DNA of 64,000 nt from Paracoccus jeotgali (lineage in GTDB: Bacteria; Pseudomonadota; Alphaproteobacteria; Rhodobacterales; Rhodobacteraceae): assembly GCF_002865605.1 (NCBI RefSeq), contig NZ_CP025583.1, positions 3,057,137 to 3,121,136 of the forward strand. The letters are read 5' to 3'. The notes under the pieces were generated by a model. That model saw nothing but the letters and a program-made list of their open reading frames with translations. It did not search any database and was not told the DNA's origin. Made by a program: the position numbers and the translations under genes. This document shows positions 52,814-61,735 of the stretch, piece by piece. Positions within the stretch are counted from its first letter, which is position 1. Every line of letters starts with the position of its first letter.

Positions 52814-54973
52814 ATGACCCTACAAGATATTGCCGCGCCTCTGGCCGCGACGCTGGCCGAACGCGGCTATGAGACATTGACCTCGGTCCAGAACGCCGTT
52901 TTGGAACCCGATCTGCGCGGCCGCGACCTGCTGGTCTCGGCGCAGACCGGCTCGGGCAAGACGGTGGCCTTCGGGCTTGCCGCCGCGCCCGATCTGCTGG
53001 GCGGCGCAGATGTGATGCCGCAATCCGACGCGCCGCTGGCGCTGGCGATTGCGCCGACGCGCGAACTGGCGCTGCAGGTGGCGACCGAACTCAGCTGGCT
53101 TTACCGCGACACCGGCGCGCAGGTCGCGACCTGCGTCGGCGGCATGGATTACCGGACCGAGCGGCGGGCGCTGGCGCGTGGCGCGCAGATCGTCGTCGGC
53201 ACCCCCGGCCGTCTGCGCGACCATATCGAGCGCGGCAGTCTGGACCTGTCGGCGCTGCGCGTCGCGGTTCTGGACGAGGCCGACGAGATGCTGGATCTGG
53301 GCTTTCGCGAGGATCTGGAATTCATCCTCGGCTCGGCCCCGGAACAGCGGCGGACGCTGATGTTCTCGGCCACCGTGCCGCCCGCGATCGAGAAACTGGC
53401 CCGCGATTTCCAGCGCGACGGACGCCGGATTGCGGCGATGGGCGAGGCGCGTCAGCATGGCGACATCACCTATCGCGCCCTGACCGTCGCCGCCCGCGAC
53501 CGCGAGAACGCGATTTTCAACCTGCTGCGCTATTACGAGGCGCGGACCGCGATCATCTTCTGCAAGACCCGCGCCAATGTGAATCATCTGCTGGCGCGGA
53601 TGGGCAATCGCGGTTTTCGCGTCGTCTCGCTGTCGGGCGAGCTGTCGCAACAGGAACGCACCCACGCGCTGCAGGCGCTGCGCGATGGCCGCGCCCGCGT
53701 CTGCATCGCGACCGACGTGGCCGCTCGCGGGATAGACCTGCCGGGGCTGGAACTGGTGATCCACGCCGATCTGCCGACGAATTACGAGATCCTGCTGCAC
53801 CGCTCTGGCCGGACCGGACGGGCGGGCGCCAAGGGCGTCTCGGCGCTGATCGTGCCGCCTGCCGAGTATAAAAAGGCGCAGCGGTTGCTGCAGGGGGCCA
53901 AGGTCACGGCGGAATGGGGGCAGGCGCCCTCGGCCGACGAGGTCACGGCCCGCGACGACGCCCGCATGATGCAGGACCCGGCGCTGAATGCCGAGCTTGA
54001 GGACATGACCGTGGCCGATGCGCTGCTCGAACGTCTGGGTCCGCGGCAACTCGCGGCCGCCTTCGTCCAGCTTTGGCGCGAAGGCCGCCCGCCGCCGGAA
54101 GAGCTGTCGGACATGCCCGCCCCCGGTCAGGCGCCGCCACCGCGTCCGGCGCGCGAATTCGGGGCCTCGATCTGGTTTACCCTCTCGGTCGGCCATAGCG
54201 GCCGGGCCGAGGCGCGCTGGCTGCTGCCCAAGATCTGCGAGGCCGGCAGCATCACCCGCGACGCCATCGGCGCGATCCGCGTGCGCGAGCACGAGACCCA
54301 TGTCCAGATCGCGACCGGCGACGCCCCCCGCTTTGGCGACGAGATCGAGCTGGAACCGGGTCTGGTCATGCGCCGGATGCGCGGTGAGCCGGACCTGACC
54401 CCGCAGGCCCCGCGCCCGCGTCTGGACAAGACGGATCGCAAGCCGCATCGCAAGGGCCCACGCACGGCCGAGGCACCCGCCGCGCCGCCGGCACCGGCCG
54501 CGGCGCGGGAGACCCCCGCGCCTGCCGAAAAGCCGGCGCGGAAATGGACGCCGGTTCAGGCCGAACCCGAACAGGCCGCGCCGGACCACGCCCCGCGTCC
54601 CGACCGCGCGCCCAAGCCGGATGATGGCAAGGCCCATTATGGCAAGCCCGATCATGGCAAATCGGACCATGGCAAGCCGGGCAGCGGCAAGCCCGGCAAC
54701 GGCAAGCCCGCCTACGCCAAGCCTGCCTACGCGAAGTCCAAGCCCTGGGACAAATCCGCCAAACCGGGCGCGGCTGCCAAACCCTTTGGCAAACCCGCCA
54801 AGCCCGGCGCGGCCGCAGCCAAGCCCTATGGCAAGCCCGCCAGCCGCCCCGGCGCGCCCAAGCCCGCCGCCAAGGGCAGCTATGCGCCCAAGGGCAAGCC
54901 GGCCCGGCCCGGTGCGGTGCGCAGCCGGCCGGGTGGCGACGCCCCGCCGCGCCGTCCCAAGAACCGCATCTAG
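52814..54973 (+). CDS. DEAD-box RNA helicase with DbpA-type RNA-binding domain and basic tail
   Basis: A 719-residue ATP-dependent RNA helicase, probably acting on ribosome assembly or structured mRNA. Motifs: Q (TSVQNAVLEPDL), I (AQTGSGKTVAF), Ia (APTRELALQ), II (VLDEADEMLDLGF), III (FSATVPP), VI (HRSGRTGRAG). A DbpA-type RNA-binding domain (about 445-530) follows. The last 190 residues are low-complexity and very basic, with GKPxxGKP and AKP units (e.g. HGKPGSGKPGNGKPAYAKP). The start codon has no strong Shine-Dalgarno sequence. Family assignment within the CsdA/DbpA group is by domain layout. Confidence 0.92.
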   Translation: MTLQDIAAPLAATLAERGYETLTSVQNAVLEPDLRGRDLLVSAQTGSGKTVAFGLAAAPDLLGGADVMPQSDAPLALAIAPTRELALQVATELSWLYRDTGAQVATCVGGMDYRTERRALARGAQIVVGTPGRLRDHIERGSLDLSALRVAVLDEADEMLDLGFREDLEFILGSAPEQRRTLMFSATVPPAIEKLARDFQRDGRRIAAMGEARQHGDITYRALTVAARDRENAIFNLLRYYEARTAIIFCKTRANVNHLLARMGNRGFRVVSLSGELSQQERTHALQALRDGRARVCIATDVAARGIDLPGLELVIHADLPTNYEILLHRSGRTGRAGAKGVSALIVPPAEYKKAQRLLQGAKVTAEWGQAPSADEVTARDDARMMQDPALNAELEDMTVADALLERLGPRQLAAAFVQLWREGRPPPEELSDMPAPGQAPPPRPAREFGASIWFTLSVGHSGRAEARWLLPKICEAGSITRDAIGAIRVREHETHVQIATGDAPRFGDEIELEPGLVMRRMRGEPDLTPQAPRPRLDKTDRKPHRKGPRTAEAPAAPPAPAAARETPAPAEKPARKWTPVQAEPEQAAPDHAPRPDRAPKPDDGKAHYGKPDHGKSDHGKPGSGKPGNGKPAYAKPAYAKSKPWDKSAKPGAAAKPFGKPAKPGAAAAKPYGKPASRPGAPKPAAKGSYAPKGKPARPGAVRSRPGGDAPPRRPKNRI

Positions 54974-55057
54974 CCCGTCAGGCCAGACCGGCGCCAAGCT
55001 GCCAAGCAGGCTTGACGCCGGTCGCCTGCGGGTCGAATAAGGCGGGCAGAGGACAAC

Positions 55058-56314
55058 ATGTCGCAGGCTGCCCCCATCTCTGCCCCGCCGCCCCCGGCCG
55101 CGGCCACCGCGCCCGAGCGGACGACCTGGCTCATTCTGGGCTGGATCAGCCTCTGCCATCTGCTGAACGACGTGACGCAATCGCTGCTGGCGGCGATCTA
55201 TCCGCTGCTCAAGGCCGAATTCGCGCTGCAGTTCTGGCAGATTGGGCTGCTGACATTCGCCTTTCAGGGCACCGCCTCGCTGCTGCAACCCGCCGTGGGT
55301 CTGATGACCGACCGCCGCCCGATGCCGATGTCGCTGCCGCTGGGCATGACCTCGTCGCTGCTGGGGCTGGTGGCGCTGGCGCTGGCGCCGAATTATCCGG
55401 TGCTGGTCACCGGGGCGATGCTGATCGGCGTCGGCTCGGCGATCTTTCACCCCGAATCGAGCCGGGTGGCGCGGATGGCTTCGGGCGGGCGCTATGGCAC
55501 CGCGCAATCGCTGTTTCAGGTCGGCGGCAATGCCGGGTCCGCGATGGGTCCGCTGCTGGCGGCGTTCATCGTGGTGCCGCAGGGGCGCGGGTCGATCCTG
55601 TGGTTCACGGTGCTGGCGGCGCTGGGCATCGTCATCCTGACCCGCGTCGGGCGCTGGTATGGCGAGCGGGTGCGCGCCTCGGCCGGGGCGCGGATGCGGG
55701 TGGTCACGCATGGGCTGTCGCGTCGTCGGGTGCGGCAGGCGGTGGTGGTGCTGGCGCTGCTGACCTTTTCCAAGAACATCTACACCGCGTCGATCACCAG
55801 CTATTACATGTTCTTCCTGATCGACCGCTTCGGCCTTAGCCAGCAGCAATCGCAGCTGATGCTGTTCCTGTTCCTGGCCGCGATGGCGGCGGGGGTGATG
55901 CTGGGCGGGCCGCTGGGCGACCGCTTCCGGCCGCTGACGGTGATCTGGATCTCGATCCTGGGGGTGCTGCCCTTCACGCTGGCGCTGCCCTATGTCGGGC
56001 TGTTCGCGACCGGGGTGCTGACGGTGATCATCGGCGTCATCCTAGCCTCGGCCTTCCCGGCCATCGTGGTCTTTGCGCAGGAACTGGTGCCGGGCCGGGT
56101 CGGGCTGATCGCGGGGATCTTCTTCGGCTTTGCCTTCGGCATGGGCGGGGTCGCGGCGGCCGTGCTGGGGCTGGTCGCCGACAGCCACGGCGTCGCCTTC
56201 GTCTACAAGATCTGCGCCTTCATGCCGCTGATGGGGCTGCTGGCGATCCTGCTGCCGCGCAAGGCGGAACTGGCGGGCTTGACCCTTGGCCCCGGCCCGG
56301 CCAAGGCGCCATAG
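55058..56314 (+). CDS. Fosmidomycin-resistance-like MFS transporter
   Basis: A 418-residue MFS efflux protein with 12 helices of the Fsr family; the segment LGWISLCHLLNDVTQSLLAAIYPLLKAEF starts the first helix pair and is typical for this group (core HLLNDVTQSLLAAIYPLL). Members export fosmidomycin or related compounds and sugars. It follows the helicase by 84 bases, which contain TTGACG (55012-55017) and a GAATAA box (55035-55040) as a possible promoter and a palindrome CCGGCG/CGCCGG. The ligand is unknown. Confidence 0.88.
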   Translation: MSQAAPISAPPPPAAATAPERTTWLILGWISLCHLLNDVTQSLLAAIYPLLKAEFALQFWQIGLLTFAFQGTASLLQPAVGLMTDRRPMPMSLPLGMTSSLLGLVALALAPNYPVLVTGAMLIGVGSAIFHPESSRVARMASGGRYGTAQSLFQVGGNAGSAMGPLLAAFIVVPQGRGSILWFTVLAALGIVILTRVGRWYGERVRASAGARMRVVTHGLSRRRVRQAVVVLALLTFSKNIYTASITSYYMFFLIDRFGLSQQQSQLMLFLFLAAMAAGVMLGGPLGDRFRPLTVIWISILGVLPFTLALPYVGLFATGVLTVIIGVILASAFPAIVVFAQELVPGRVGLIAGIFFGFAFGMGGVAAAVLGLVADSHGVAFVYKICAFMPLMGLLAILLPRKAELAGLTLGPGPAKAP

Positions 56315-56320
56315 CGGCGG

Positions 56321-56980
56321 CTAGACCTCGTATTTGCGGGCATCCGCAACCAGCGATTTCAGATCCGACAGCGACAGCTTGCCGAACGCCGCCTCGTGCC
56401 CGGCGATGAAGCTGGGCGTGCCGGTCAGCATCATGGTGTCGGCCAGATCCATCGTCTCGTAGATCTGGTCGAGGATCTCGCGCTTTTCCATGTCCGCGCG
56501 CAGCTTGTCGATGTCGAGGCCGACCTGACGCGCGGCGCGCAGCACCGTCGCCTCTTCCGCGCGGCCGGTCATGGTCATCATGGCGCTGTGAAAGGCCCAG
56601 TATTTCCCCTGCCGCAGCGAGGCGAGCGAGGCCTTGGTCGCGAACATCGAGCCCTCGCCAAAGACCGGCCATTCGCGGAACACCACGCGCAGCTGCTTGT
56701 CCTCGTTGATGAGACGCTGCACGTCCTTCATGTTCTTGCGGCAGAAGGGGCAGTTATAGTCGAAAAACTCGGTCAGCGTGACATCGCCCTTGGGGTTGCC
56801 CAGAACCGGTGTCGCGGGGTTGCGTTCCAGCGCCTTGCGCAGCTCGGCCGGCATCGGGTTGGGATGCGGGATGCGCGCGCTTGCCGCCGCCGGCAGCAGG
56901 CTGACCGCTGCGGCCCCGGCGCCTGCCGCGATCAGGCTGCGCCGGTCGATGGCGGAAAGGGTGGGGCGTGGATCGGTCAT
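56321..56980 (-). CDS. DsbA family thiol:disulfide oxidoreductase, Tat-type signal
   Basis: A 219-residue DsbA-like protein with the active site CPFC (77-80, in FFDYNCPFCRKNMKD) and the cis-Pro TGTPSF. The N terminus has a twin-arginine motif (DRRSLIAAG, residues 12-20) and a hydrophobic stretch to about 35 (AAASA), suggesting Tat-dependent export. It differs from the first DsbA-like gene (6470-7147; CPHC, Sec-type signal), so two distinct periplasmic oxidoreductases are present. The start at 56980 is preceded by three 14-bp repeats. It ends 7 bases from the convergent MFS gene. Confidence 0.9.
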   Translation of the reverse strand: MTDPRPTLSAIDRRSLIAAGAGAAAVSLLPAAASARIPHPNPMPAELRKALERNPATPVLGNPKGDVTLTEFFDYNCPFCRKNMKDVQRLINEDKQLRVVFREWPVFGEGSMFATKASLASLRQGKYWAFHSAMMTMTGRAEEATVLRAARQVGLDIDKLRADMEKREILDQIYETMDLADTMMLTGTPSFIAGHEAAFGKLSLSDLKSLVADARKYEV

Positions 56981-56991
56981 GGGGGCCTCAT

Positions 56992-57026
56992 GCGGTTGAA
57001 GTCGGGCGGTTGGGGTCGTGCGGTTG
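56992..57026. repeat. Three direct GCGGTTG repeats with 14-base spacing
   Basis: GCGGTTG occurs at 56992-56998, 57006-57012 and 57020-57026, exactly 14 bases apart. On the minus strand this reads CAACCGC three times directly upstream of the DsbA-like gene. A regulator binding array or a small tandem repeat in the leader are both possible. Confidence 0.7.
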
Positions 57027-57170
57027 AAACGGCGGTCTGAAAACTCGCCGCGACCCTGACGCTGCGTCGCTTCCTTGGCAACCAAAGCCTGCAAACAAAG
57101 ACGTGAGGCGTTTCGATTGCCGCCGGGGGCCAGACCTGCTACCCGAGCGTCACGAAATGGCGGGGGCAGC

Positions 57171-58637
57171 ATGCCGGGAACCGATCTGAAAAGCTGGAAG
57201 ACGCTGAACAAGGATCTCGCGCGTTTCGCCAGTCTCGAGCAGGCTGCGGCCTATGTCTCGCGGCCGCTGGTCGCGCCGGGCATCGCGCTGGCCTTCATGG
57301 TGCTGGTCGGGCTGACCGTCGCCGGCTTCGCCGGGATCACCCCGGCCACGGCCATTGTCATCGCGGCGGCGGTGGTGGGCGCCTATATGGCGCTGAACAT
57401 TGGCGCGAACGACGTCGCCAACAATATGGGCCCGGCGGTGGGCGCGCGGGCCATGACCATCGGCAGCGCCCTGATCATCGCCGCGATCTGCGAAACCGCG
57501 GGCGCGCTGCTGGCGGGGGGCGAGGTCGTGTCGACCATCTCGCGCGGGATCGTCGCGCCCGAGGCGGTGGCCCAGCCCGGCGTCTTCGTCTGGGCGATGT
57601 TCTCGGCGCTGCTGGCGGGGGCGCTGTGGATCAACCTCGCCACATGGATCGGCGCCCCGGTCTCGACCACCCACGCCATCGTCGGCGGGGTCATGGGCGC
57701 GGGCATCGCCGCGGCAGGGTTCGGCGCGGTCAACTGGCCAACCATGGGCGCGATCGTCGCCAGCTGGGTGATCTCGCCCCTGCTGGGCGGGGTGATCGCG
57801 GCGATGTTCCTGGCCTTCATCAAGACCCGCATCATCTATACGCCCGACATCCTGCACTCGGCCCGGCGCTGGGTGCCGCTGCTGATCGGCATCATGGCCG
57901 GCACCTTCGCCGCCTATCTGGCGCTGAAGGGGCTGAGCAAAGTCTGGGATGTGGGGCTGGGCCTCGCGCTGCAAATCGGGCTGGTCGTGGCGGTGCTGAC
58001 GGCGCTGGTCATGCGCCCGATCATCGCGCGGCAGTCGGTCGGGCTGGAGAACCGCAAGAAATCGCTGAAGGAGCTGTTCGCGATCCCGCTGGTCCTGTCG
58101 GCGGCGCTGCTGTCCTTCGCCCATGGCGCGAATGACGTGGCCAACGCGGTCGGGCCGCTGGCGGCGATTGTCCATGCGGTGCAGGACGGCACCTCGGGCG
58201 ATCAGGTGCAGATCCCGCTGTGGGTCATGCTGATCGGGGCGCTGGGGCTGTCGGTCGGGCTGCTGCTGTTCGGGCCGAAGCTGATCAACATCGTCGGCAA
58301 CGAGATCACCCGGCTGAACGCGGTGCGCGCCTATTGCGTGGCGCTGTCGGCGGCGGTGACGGTCATCATCGCGTCGTGGCTGGGGCTGCCGGTCAGCTCG
58401 ACCCATATCGCCATCGGCGGCATTTTCGGCGTCGGCTTCTTCCGCGAATGGTATCACGAGAAGATCATCGGCGAGCGCCGCGACGACACCGAATCCTCGC
58501 CAGAGCTGCGCCGCCGCCGCAAGGTCGTGCGCCGCACGCATTTCACCACCATCCTCGCGGCGTGGGTCATCACGGTGCCGGCCTCGGCGCTGCTGTCGGC
58601 AGGGTTGTTCCTGCTGTTCCTAAGGTTCTGGCACTGA
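57171..58637 (+). CDS. pit: Pit-type inorganic phosphate transporter
   Basis: A 488-residue low-affinity phosphate:proton symporter of the PiT family. Both halves show the signature GANDVAN (NIGANDVANNMGPAVGAR near residue 75, and HGANDVANAVGPLAA in the second half), with about 10-12 helices and a charged cytoplasmic loop between the halves. The ATG at 57171 (MPGTDLKSWKTLNKDL) leaves an N-terminal soluble extension of about 40 residues before the first helix. PPK2, which stores or uses polyphosphate, lies nearby. Confidence 0.92.
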   Translation: MPGTDLKSWKTLNKDLARFASLEQAAAYVSRPLVAPGIALAFMVLVGLTVAGFAGITPATAIVIAAAVVGAYMALNIGANDVANNMGPAVGARAMTIGSALIIAAICETAGALLAGGEVVSTISRGIVAPEAVAQPGVFVWAMFSALLAGALWINLATWIGAPVSTTHAIVGGVMGAGIAAAGFGAVNWPTMGAIVASWVISPLLGGVIAAMFLAFIKTRIIYTPDILHSARRWVPLLIGIMAGTFAAYLALKGLSKVWDVGLGLALQIGLVVAVLTALVMRPIIARQSVGLENRKKSLKELFAIPLVLSAALLSFAHGANDVANAVGPLAAIVHAVQDGTSGDQVQIPLWVMLIGALGLSVGLLLFGPKLINIVGNEITRLNAVRAYCVALSAAVTVIIASWLGLPVSSTHIAIGGIFGVGFFREWYHEKIIGERRDDTESSPELRRRRKVVRRTHFTTILAAWVITVPASALLSAGLFLLFLRFWH

Positions 58638-58697
58638 ACCCGCCAAGCCTGCGTCGGACGAGGCCGCGAGGCCAGGCCGCCCGATCAGCCCGAACGA

Positions 58698-59159
58698 TCA
58701 GGCCTCGTCGAGGCCCATTTCGCGGGTCACGCGCTGCCGGATCAGGCCAGAATCCAGGTCGCTGACGCCCATCAGCCCCGCCACCAGCCGGACCAGTGAT
58801 TCCTCGGCCGGGCTGCGGGTGCCGTCGGCATAGGTGACCTCCCACAGGGCGGCGAGGATCTCACTGCGGTCCTCCAGCGCGATGCGGTCCTTGATCAGCC
58901 GGGTGAAGCGCACGGTGTCCGGCGCCTCGGCCTCGATCATCTCGGCGGCGGCGCGGCGTTCGGCGGCCTCGGTCATGTCCAGACCGCGACGGCGGGCCAG
59001 AATCCGGTCGATGCGCTGCTCTTCTTCCTTTGAGTAGCGGTCATCGGCGCGGGCCACCCGGACCAGCAGCGCGGCAAGCGCAACCTCGGCGTCCTGGCCA
59101 CTCAGCCGGGTCGTGGGTTCGTCCTGGCCGAAAAGGCGAGAGATAAGGTTGCGGAACAT
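58698..59159 (-). CDS. TerB family tellurite-resistance-like protein
   Basis: A 153-residue TerB-like helical protein. The conserved acidic part EVALAALLVRVARADDRYSKEEEQRID (key core VRVARADDRYSKEEE) and the second metal-binding motif VTYADGTRSPAEESLV are present. The start MFRNLISRLFG at 59159 is the normal start of the family. There is no Shine-Dalgarno sequence upstream, and a TATTAT box (minus strand, 59171-59166) lies so close that the mRNA may begin at or near the AUG. It is a single TerB-like gene without other ter genes, so tellurite resistance itself is doubtful. Confidence 0.85.
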   Translation of the reverse strand: MFRNLISRLFGQDEPTTRLSGQDAEVALAALLVRVARADDRYSKEEEQRIDRILARRRGLDMTEAAERRAAAEMIEAEAPDTVRFTRLIKDRIALEDRSEILAALWEVTYADGTRSPAEESLVRLVAGLMGVSDLDSGLIRQRVTREMGLDEA

Positions 59160-59165
59160 GGGGCC

Positions 59166-59193
59166 ATAATAAAAGGAAGCGCAGAAAACACAA
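59166..59193 (-). promoter_or_regulatory. Promoter directly at the TerB-like gene start (possibly leaderless)
   Basis: On the minus strand TATTAT (59171-59166, 5 of 6 to the -10 consensus) is preceded by TTGTGT 16 bases upstream (59193-59188, 3 of 6). The -10 ends only 6 bases before the ATG at 59159. The expected start of transcription therefore falls at or next to the A of the AUG. Confidence 0.5.
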
Positions 59194-59271
59194 TATCTTG
59201 CTGCGCCGAAAACACTTTCGGCCTGCGTGTTATCGTCGCGTCGAAAGCGGCCTGTCGGGTGATAGAAAGCG

Positions 59272-60177
59272 TCAGTATTTCTGCGGCACATACAGCGAAC
59301 GCGGCAGCACCTGACGTTCGTAATCGAGGTTGAAGACCCGGTCGGGCAGGGTGATCTCTTCCTGCGGGACGTCGGTATAGGGGATCAGCGACAGCAGGTG
59401 GTCGATGCAGTTCAGCCGCGCGCGGCGCTTGTCGTTGCCGGGGACGATGTACCACGGCGCCTCGGGGATGTTGGTGCGCTTGAACATCTCTTCCTTGGCC
59501 TTGGTATAGGCCTCCCAGCGGACGCGGGATTGCAGGTCCATGGGCGACAGCTTCCACTGCTTGAGCGGATCGTGCAGCCGCATCAGGAAGCGCATCTGCT
59601 GTTCCTCGTCGCTGACCGAGAACCAGTATTTCACCAGCCGGATGCCGGAACGGACCAGCATCCGCTCGAACTCGGGGACGTCCTGAAAGAACTGCTCGAT
59701 CTGGGTGTCGTTGGCGAAACCCATCACCCGCTCGACCCCGGCGCGGTTGTACCAACTGCGGTCGAACAGCACGATCTCGCCCCCGGCGGGCAGATGGGGG
59801 ACGTAGCGCTGGAAATACCATTGCGACTTCTCGCGTTCGGACGGCGCCGGCAGGGCCACGACGCGGGCCACGCGCGGGTTGAGGCGCTGGGTGATGCGCT
59901 TGATCGCGCCGCCCTTGCCGGCGCTGTCGCGGCCCTCGAACAGCACGATGATCTTCTCGCGGTAGTGGCTGACCCAGTCCTGCAGCCGGATCAACTCGGC
60001 CTGAAGGCGCAGCAGCTCGAAGAAATAGATCTTGCGATCCAGCGGGTCGGGATGGGTGTCGCGATAGATCTGGCGGATCTCGCGGCTGAGGATCGCGTCC
60101 TCGAGCTCGATCTCGTAATCCTCGTCGAAGGAGTCGATCAGTTCGGCCTTGAGCCAGTCTTGCGGGTCGTCGGTCAT
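59272..60177 (-). CDS. ppk2: Polyphosphate kinase 2
   Basis: PPK2 uses polyphosphate to phosphorylate nucleotides or the reverse. The 301-residue protein is of the short single-domain class with the P-loop VLFEGRDSAGKGGAIKRI, the Walker B-like LFDRSWYNRAGVE and the conserved QSRVRWEAYTKAKEEM. The domain starts near residue 45. The ATG at 60177 has GGAGAGCGCG just upstream, and a good promoter lies nearby. The gene is close to the Pit transporter but on the opposite strand. The subclass (ADP- or AMP-phosphorylating) cannot be set by eye. Confidence 0.93.
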   Translation of the reverse strand: MTDDPQDWLKAELIDSFDEDYEIELEDAILSREIRQIYRDTHPDPLDRKIYFFELLRLQAELIRLQDWVSHYREKIIVLFEGRDSAGKGGAIKRITQRLNPRVARVVALPAPSEREKSQWYFQRYVPHLPAGGEIVLFDRSWYNRAGVERVMGFANDTQIEQFFQDVPEFERMLVRSGIRLVKYWFSVSDEEQQMRFLMRLHDPLKQWKLSPMDLQSRVRWEAYTKAKEEMFKRTNIPEAPWYIVPGNDKRRARLNCIDHLLSLIPYTDVPQEEITLPDRVFNLDYERQVLPRSLYVPQKY

Positions 60178-60203
60178 CGCGCTCTCCGGGCGGGTGCGGG
60201 GCC

Positions 60204-60232
60204 ACTATAGCCGCAACCCGCGCCGGTTTCAT
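60204..60232 (-). promoter_or_regulatory. Promoter of ppk2
   Basis: On the minus strand ATGAAA (60232-60227; 4 of 6 to the -35 consensus), 17 bases, TATAGT (60209-60204; 5 of 6 to the -10 consensus). The implied leader is about 20 bases and includes a GGAGAG ribosome binding site. Confidence 0.6.
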
Positions 60233-60264
60233 ATCGCGATCGCCACGCCACCGCGGCCGCCCGG

Positions 60265-61593
60265 TCAGGCGACCTGCCCGTGGTGGTCGGGCATCGCCGG
60301 GCGGCGCCGCGACAGCGTGGTCGGCGTTTCGAAACCGGACAGCAGCCGGGTCAGATCGTTCATCTGCGCCGACAGCGCCTTGGCGGCGCCGGCATATTCC
60401 TCGGACATGGCGAGGTTGGCCTGGTTGGCCCCGTCCAGATGCGACAGGGCCGACGACACCTCTTGCACGCCGGTCGCCTGTTCGGCGGTGGCATGGGCAA
60501 TGCCCGAGATGTTCTCGGCCATGCCGCGCACCGCGGTCTGGATGTCGTTGAGCGCCTTGCCGGTCTGGCGCACCAGCGCCGCGCCCGACTGCACCTCGGT
60601 CCCGCTTTTGGCGATCAGCTCGGCAATGCTTTGCGAAGCCTTGCCGGATTGCTGGGCAAGGTTGCGGACCTCTTGCGCGACCACCGCGAACCCGCGCCCG
60701 ACCTCGCCCGCGCGCGCGGCCTCGACGGCGGCGTTGATGGACAGAAGGTTGGTCTGAAAGGCGAAGTTCTCGATGACCCGGGTGAATTCGGCCATGCTGC
60801 GGGTGTGCTGCTCGATCCGCTCGATCGCGGCCACGGCGTCGGCCACGACCTCGTTGCCGTGGTGGACGACGCGTTCGGCCTGACGGGCGGCGCCATTGGC
60901 CTCTTGCGCGGCGCCGCTGGTCATCGAGGTGTTGCCCGAGATCTGTTCCACCGCCGCCGCCGTCTGCTCCAGCGAGGCCGCCTGGCTTTCGCCGCGCTGC
61001 GCCAGATCGACCGCCGCCTGCGCGATCTGGCCGGCCTCGTTGTTGATCGAGGCGGCGCGGTCGCGGATTTCCTCGACCATGCGGGCAAAGATCTTGACGG
61101 TCCGGTTCAGGCTGTCGCGGACCGGGCGGAACTCTGGCGGGACATCCTGGGTGATGCGGAAGGTCAGATTGCCCTCGGCCAGCTGCGCGAGCGCGTCGGT
61201 GATCGCGGCGACGGCGGCCTTGCTGGCGGTGACATCGGTGGCCATTTTCAGGATCGTGCAGACCTGTCCGTTATCGTCGCGCACCGGCACATAGCTGCCA
61301 TTGATGCAGACCCGGCCGCCGGTCCGGGTGATGCGCTGGAACTCTCCCGTCACGGGCCTGCCCTTGGCCAGATCCTGCCATGCCTGCGCGTATTCGGCGC
61401 TGGCGGCGGTTTCGCTGTCGACGAACATGCGGTGGTGCCGGCCGATGATCTCGTCCCGGCGAAAGCCCATCAGCGCGAGAAAGGTCTCGTTCACGTCGAG
61501 GATCACACCTTCGGTCGAGTATTCGATCATCGCCTGAGCCAGACCAAGCGCCTTGATTCGGTGAGTGTCGGTCAGATGGGAAGAATCGGGCAT
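60265..61593 (-). CDS. Soluble PAS-domain methyl-accepting chemotaxis protein
   Basis: A 442-residue chemoreceptor with no membrane segment, so it is cytoplasmic. It has one PAS domain at about 20-130 ([24 protein letters not shown], core [15 protein letters not shown]; then [20 protein letters not shown]), a HAMP-like part (about 135-190) and the conserved signalling hairpin with [20 protein letters not shown]. The expected ligand is redox or a small molecule bound by the PAS domain; this is not determined. I start at 61593 ([16 protein letters not shown]); the longer frame adds a non-conserved stretch. It is divergent from the YmdB-like gene. Confidence 0.9.
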   Translation of the reverse strand: MPDSSHLTDTHRIKALGLAQAMIEYSTEGVILDVNETFLALMGFRRDEIIGRHHRMFVDSETAASAEYAQAWQDLAKGRPVTGEFQRITRTGGRVCINGSYVPVRDDNGQVCTILKMATDVTASKAAVAAITDALAQLAEGNLTFRITQDVPPEFRPVRDSLNRTVKIFARMVEEIRDRAASINNEAGQIAQAAVDLAQRGESQAASLEQTAAAVEQISGNTSMTSGAAQEANGAARQAERVVHHGNEVVADAVAAIERIEQHTRSMAEFTRVIENFAFQTNLLSINAAVEAARAGEVGRGFAVVAQEVRNLAQQSGKASQSIAELIAKSGTEVQSGAALVRQTGKALNDIQTAVRGMAENISGIAHATAEQATGVQEVSSALSHLDGANQANLAMSEEYAGAAKALSAQMNDLTRLLSGFETPTTLSRRRPAMPDHHGQVA

Positions 61594-61735
61594 GGCGGTC
61601 CTCGTCCGTGGTGTGTTGCCTTGGTGATAGGGCGCAAAGTTTAAGAACAGTTTGACGCCCGCCCGCATTTCCCGCCTGCGGTGGACTTTTGCCGCGTCAG
61701 GGCGCAGAAAAACCGTCAACAGGACGGAGGCGCTG

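Noticed and set aside
52820..55849. A 1009-codon minus-strand open frame across the helicase gene
   Set aside because: It is the complement of well-supported coding sequence and has no family features.
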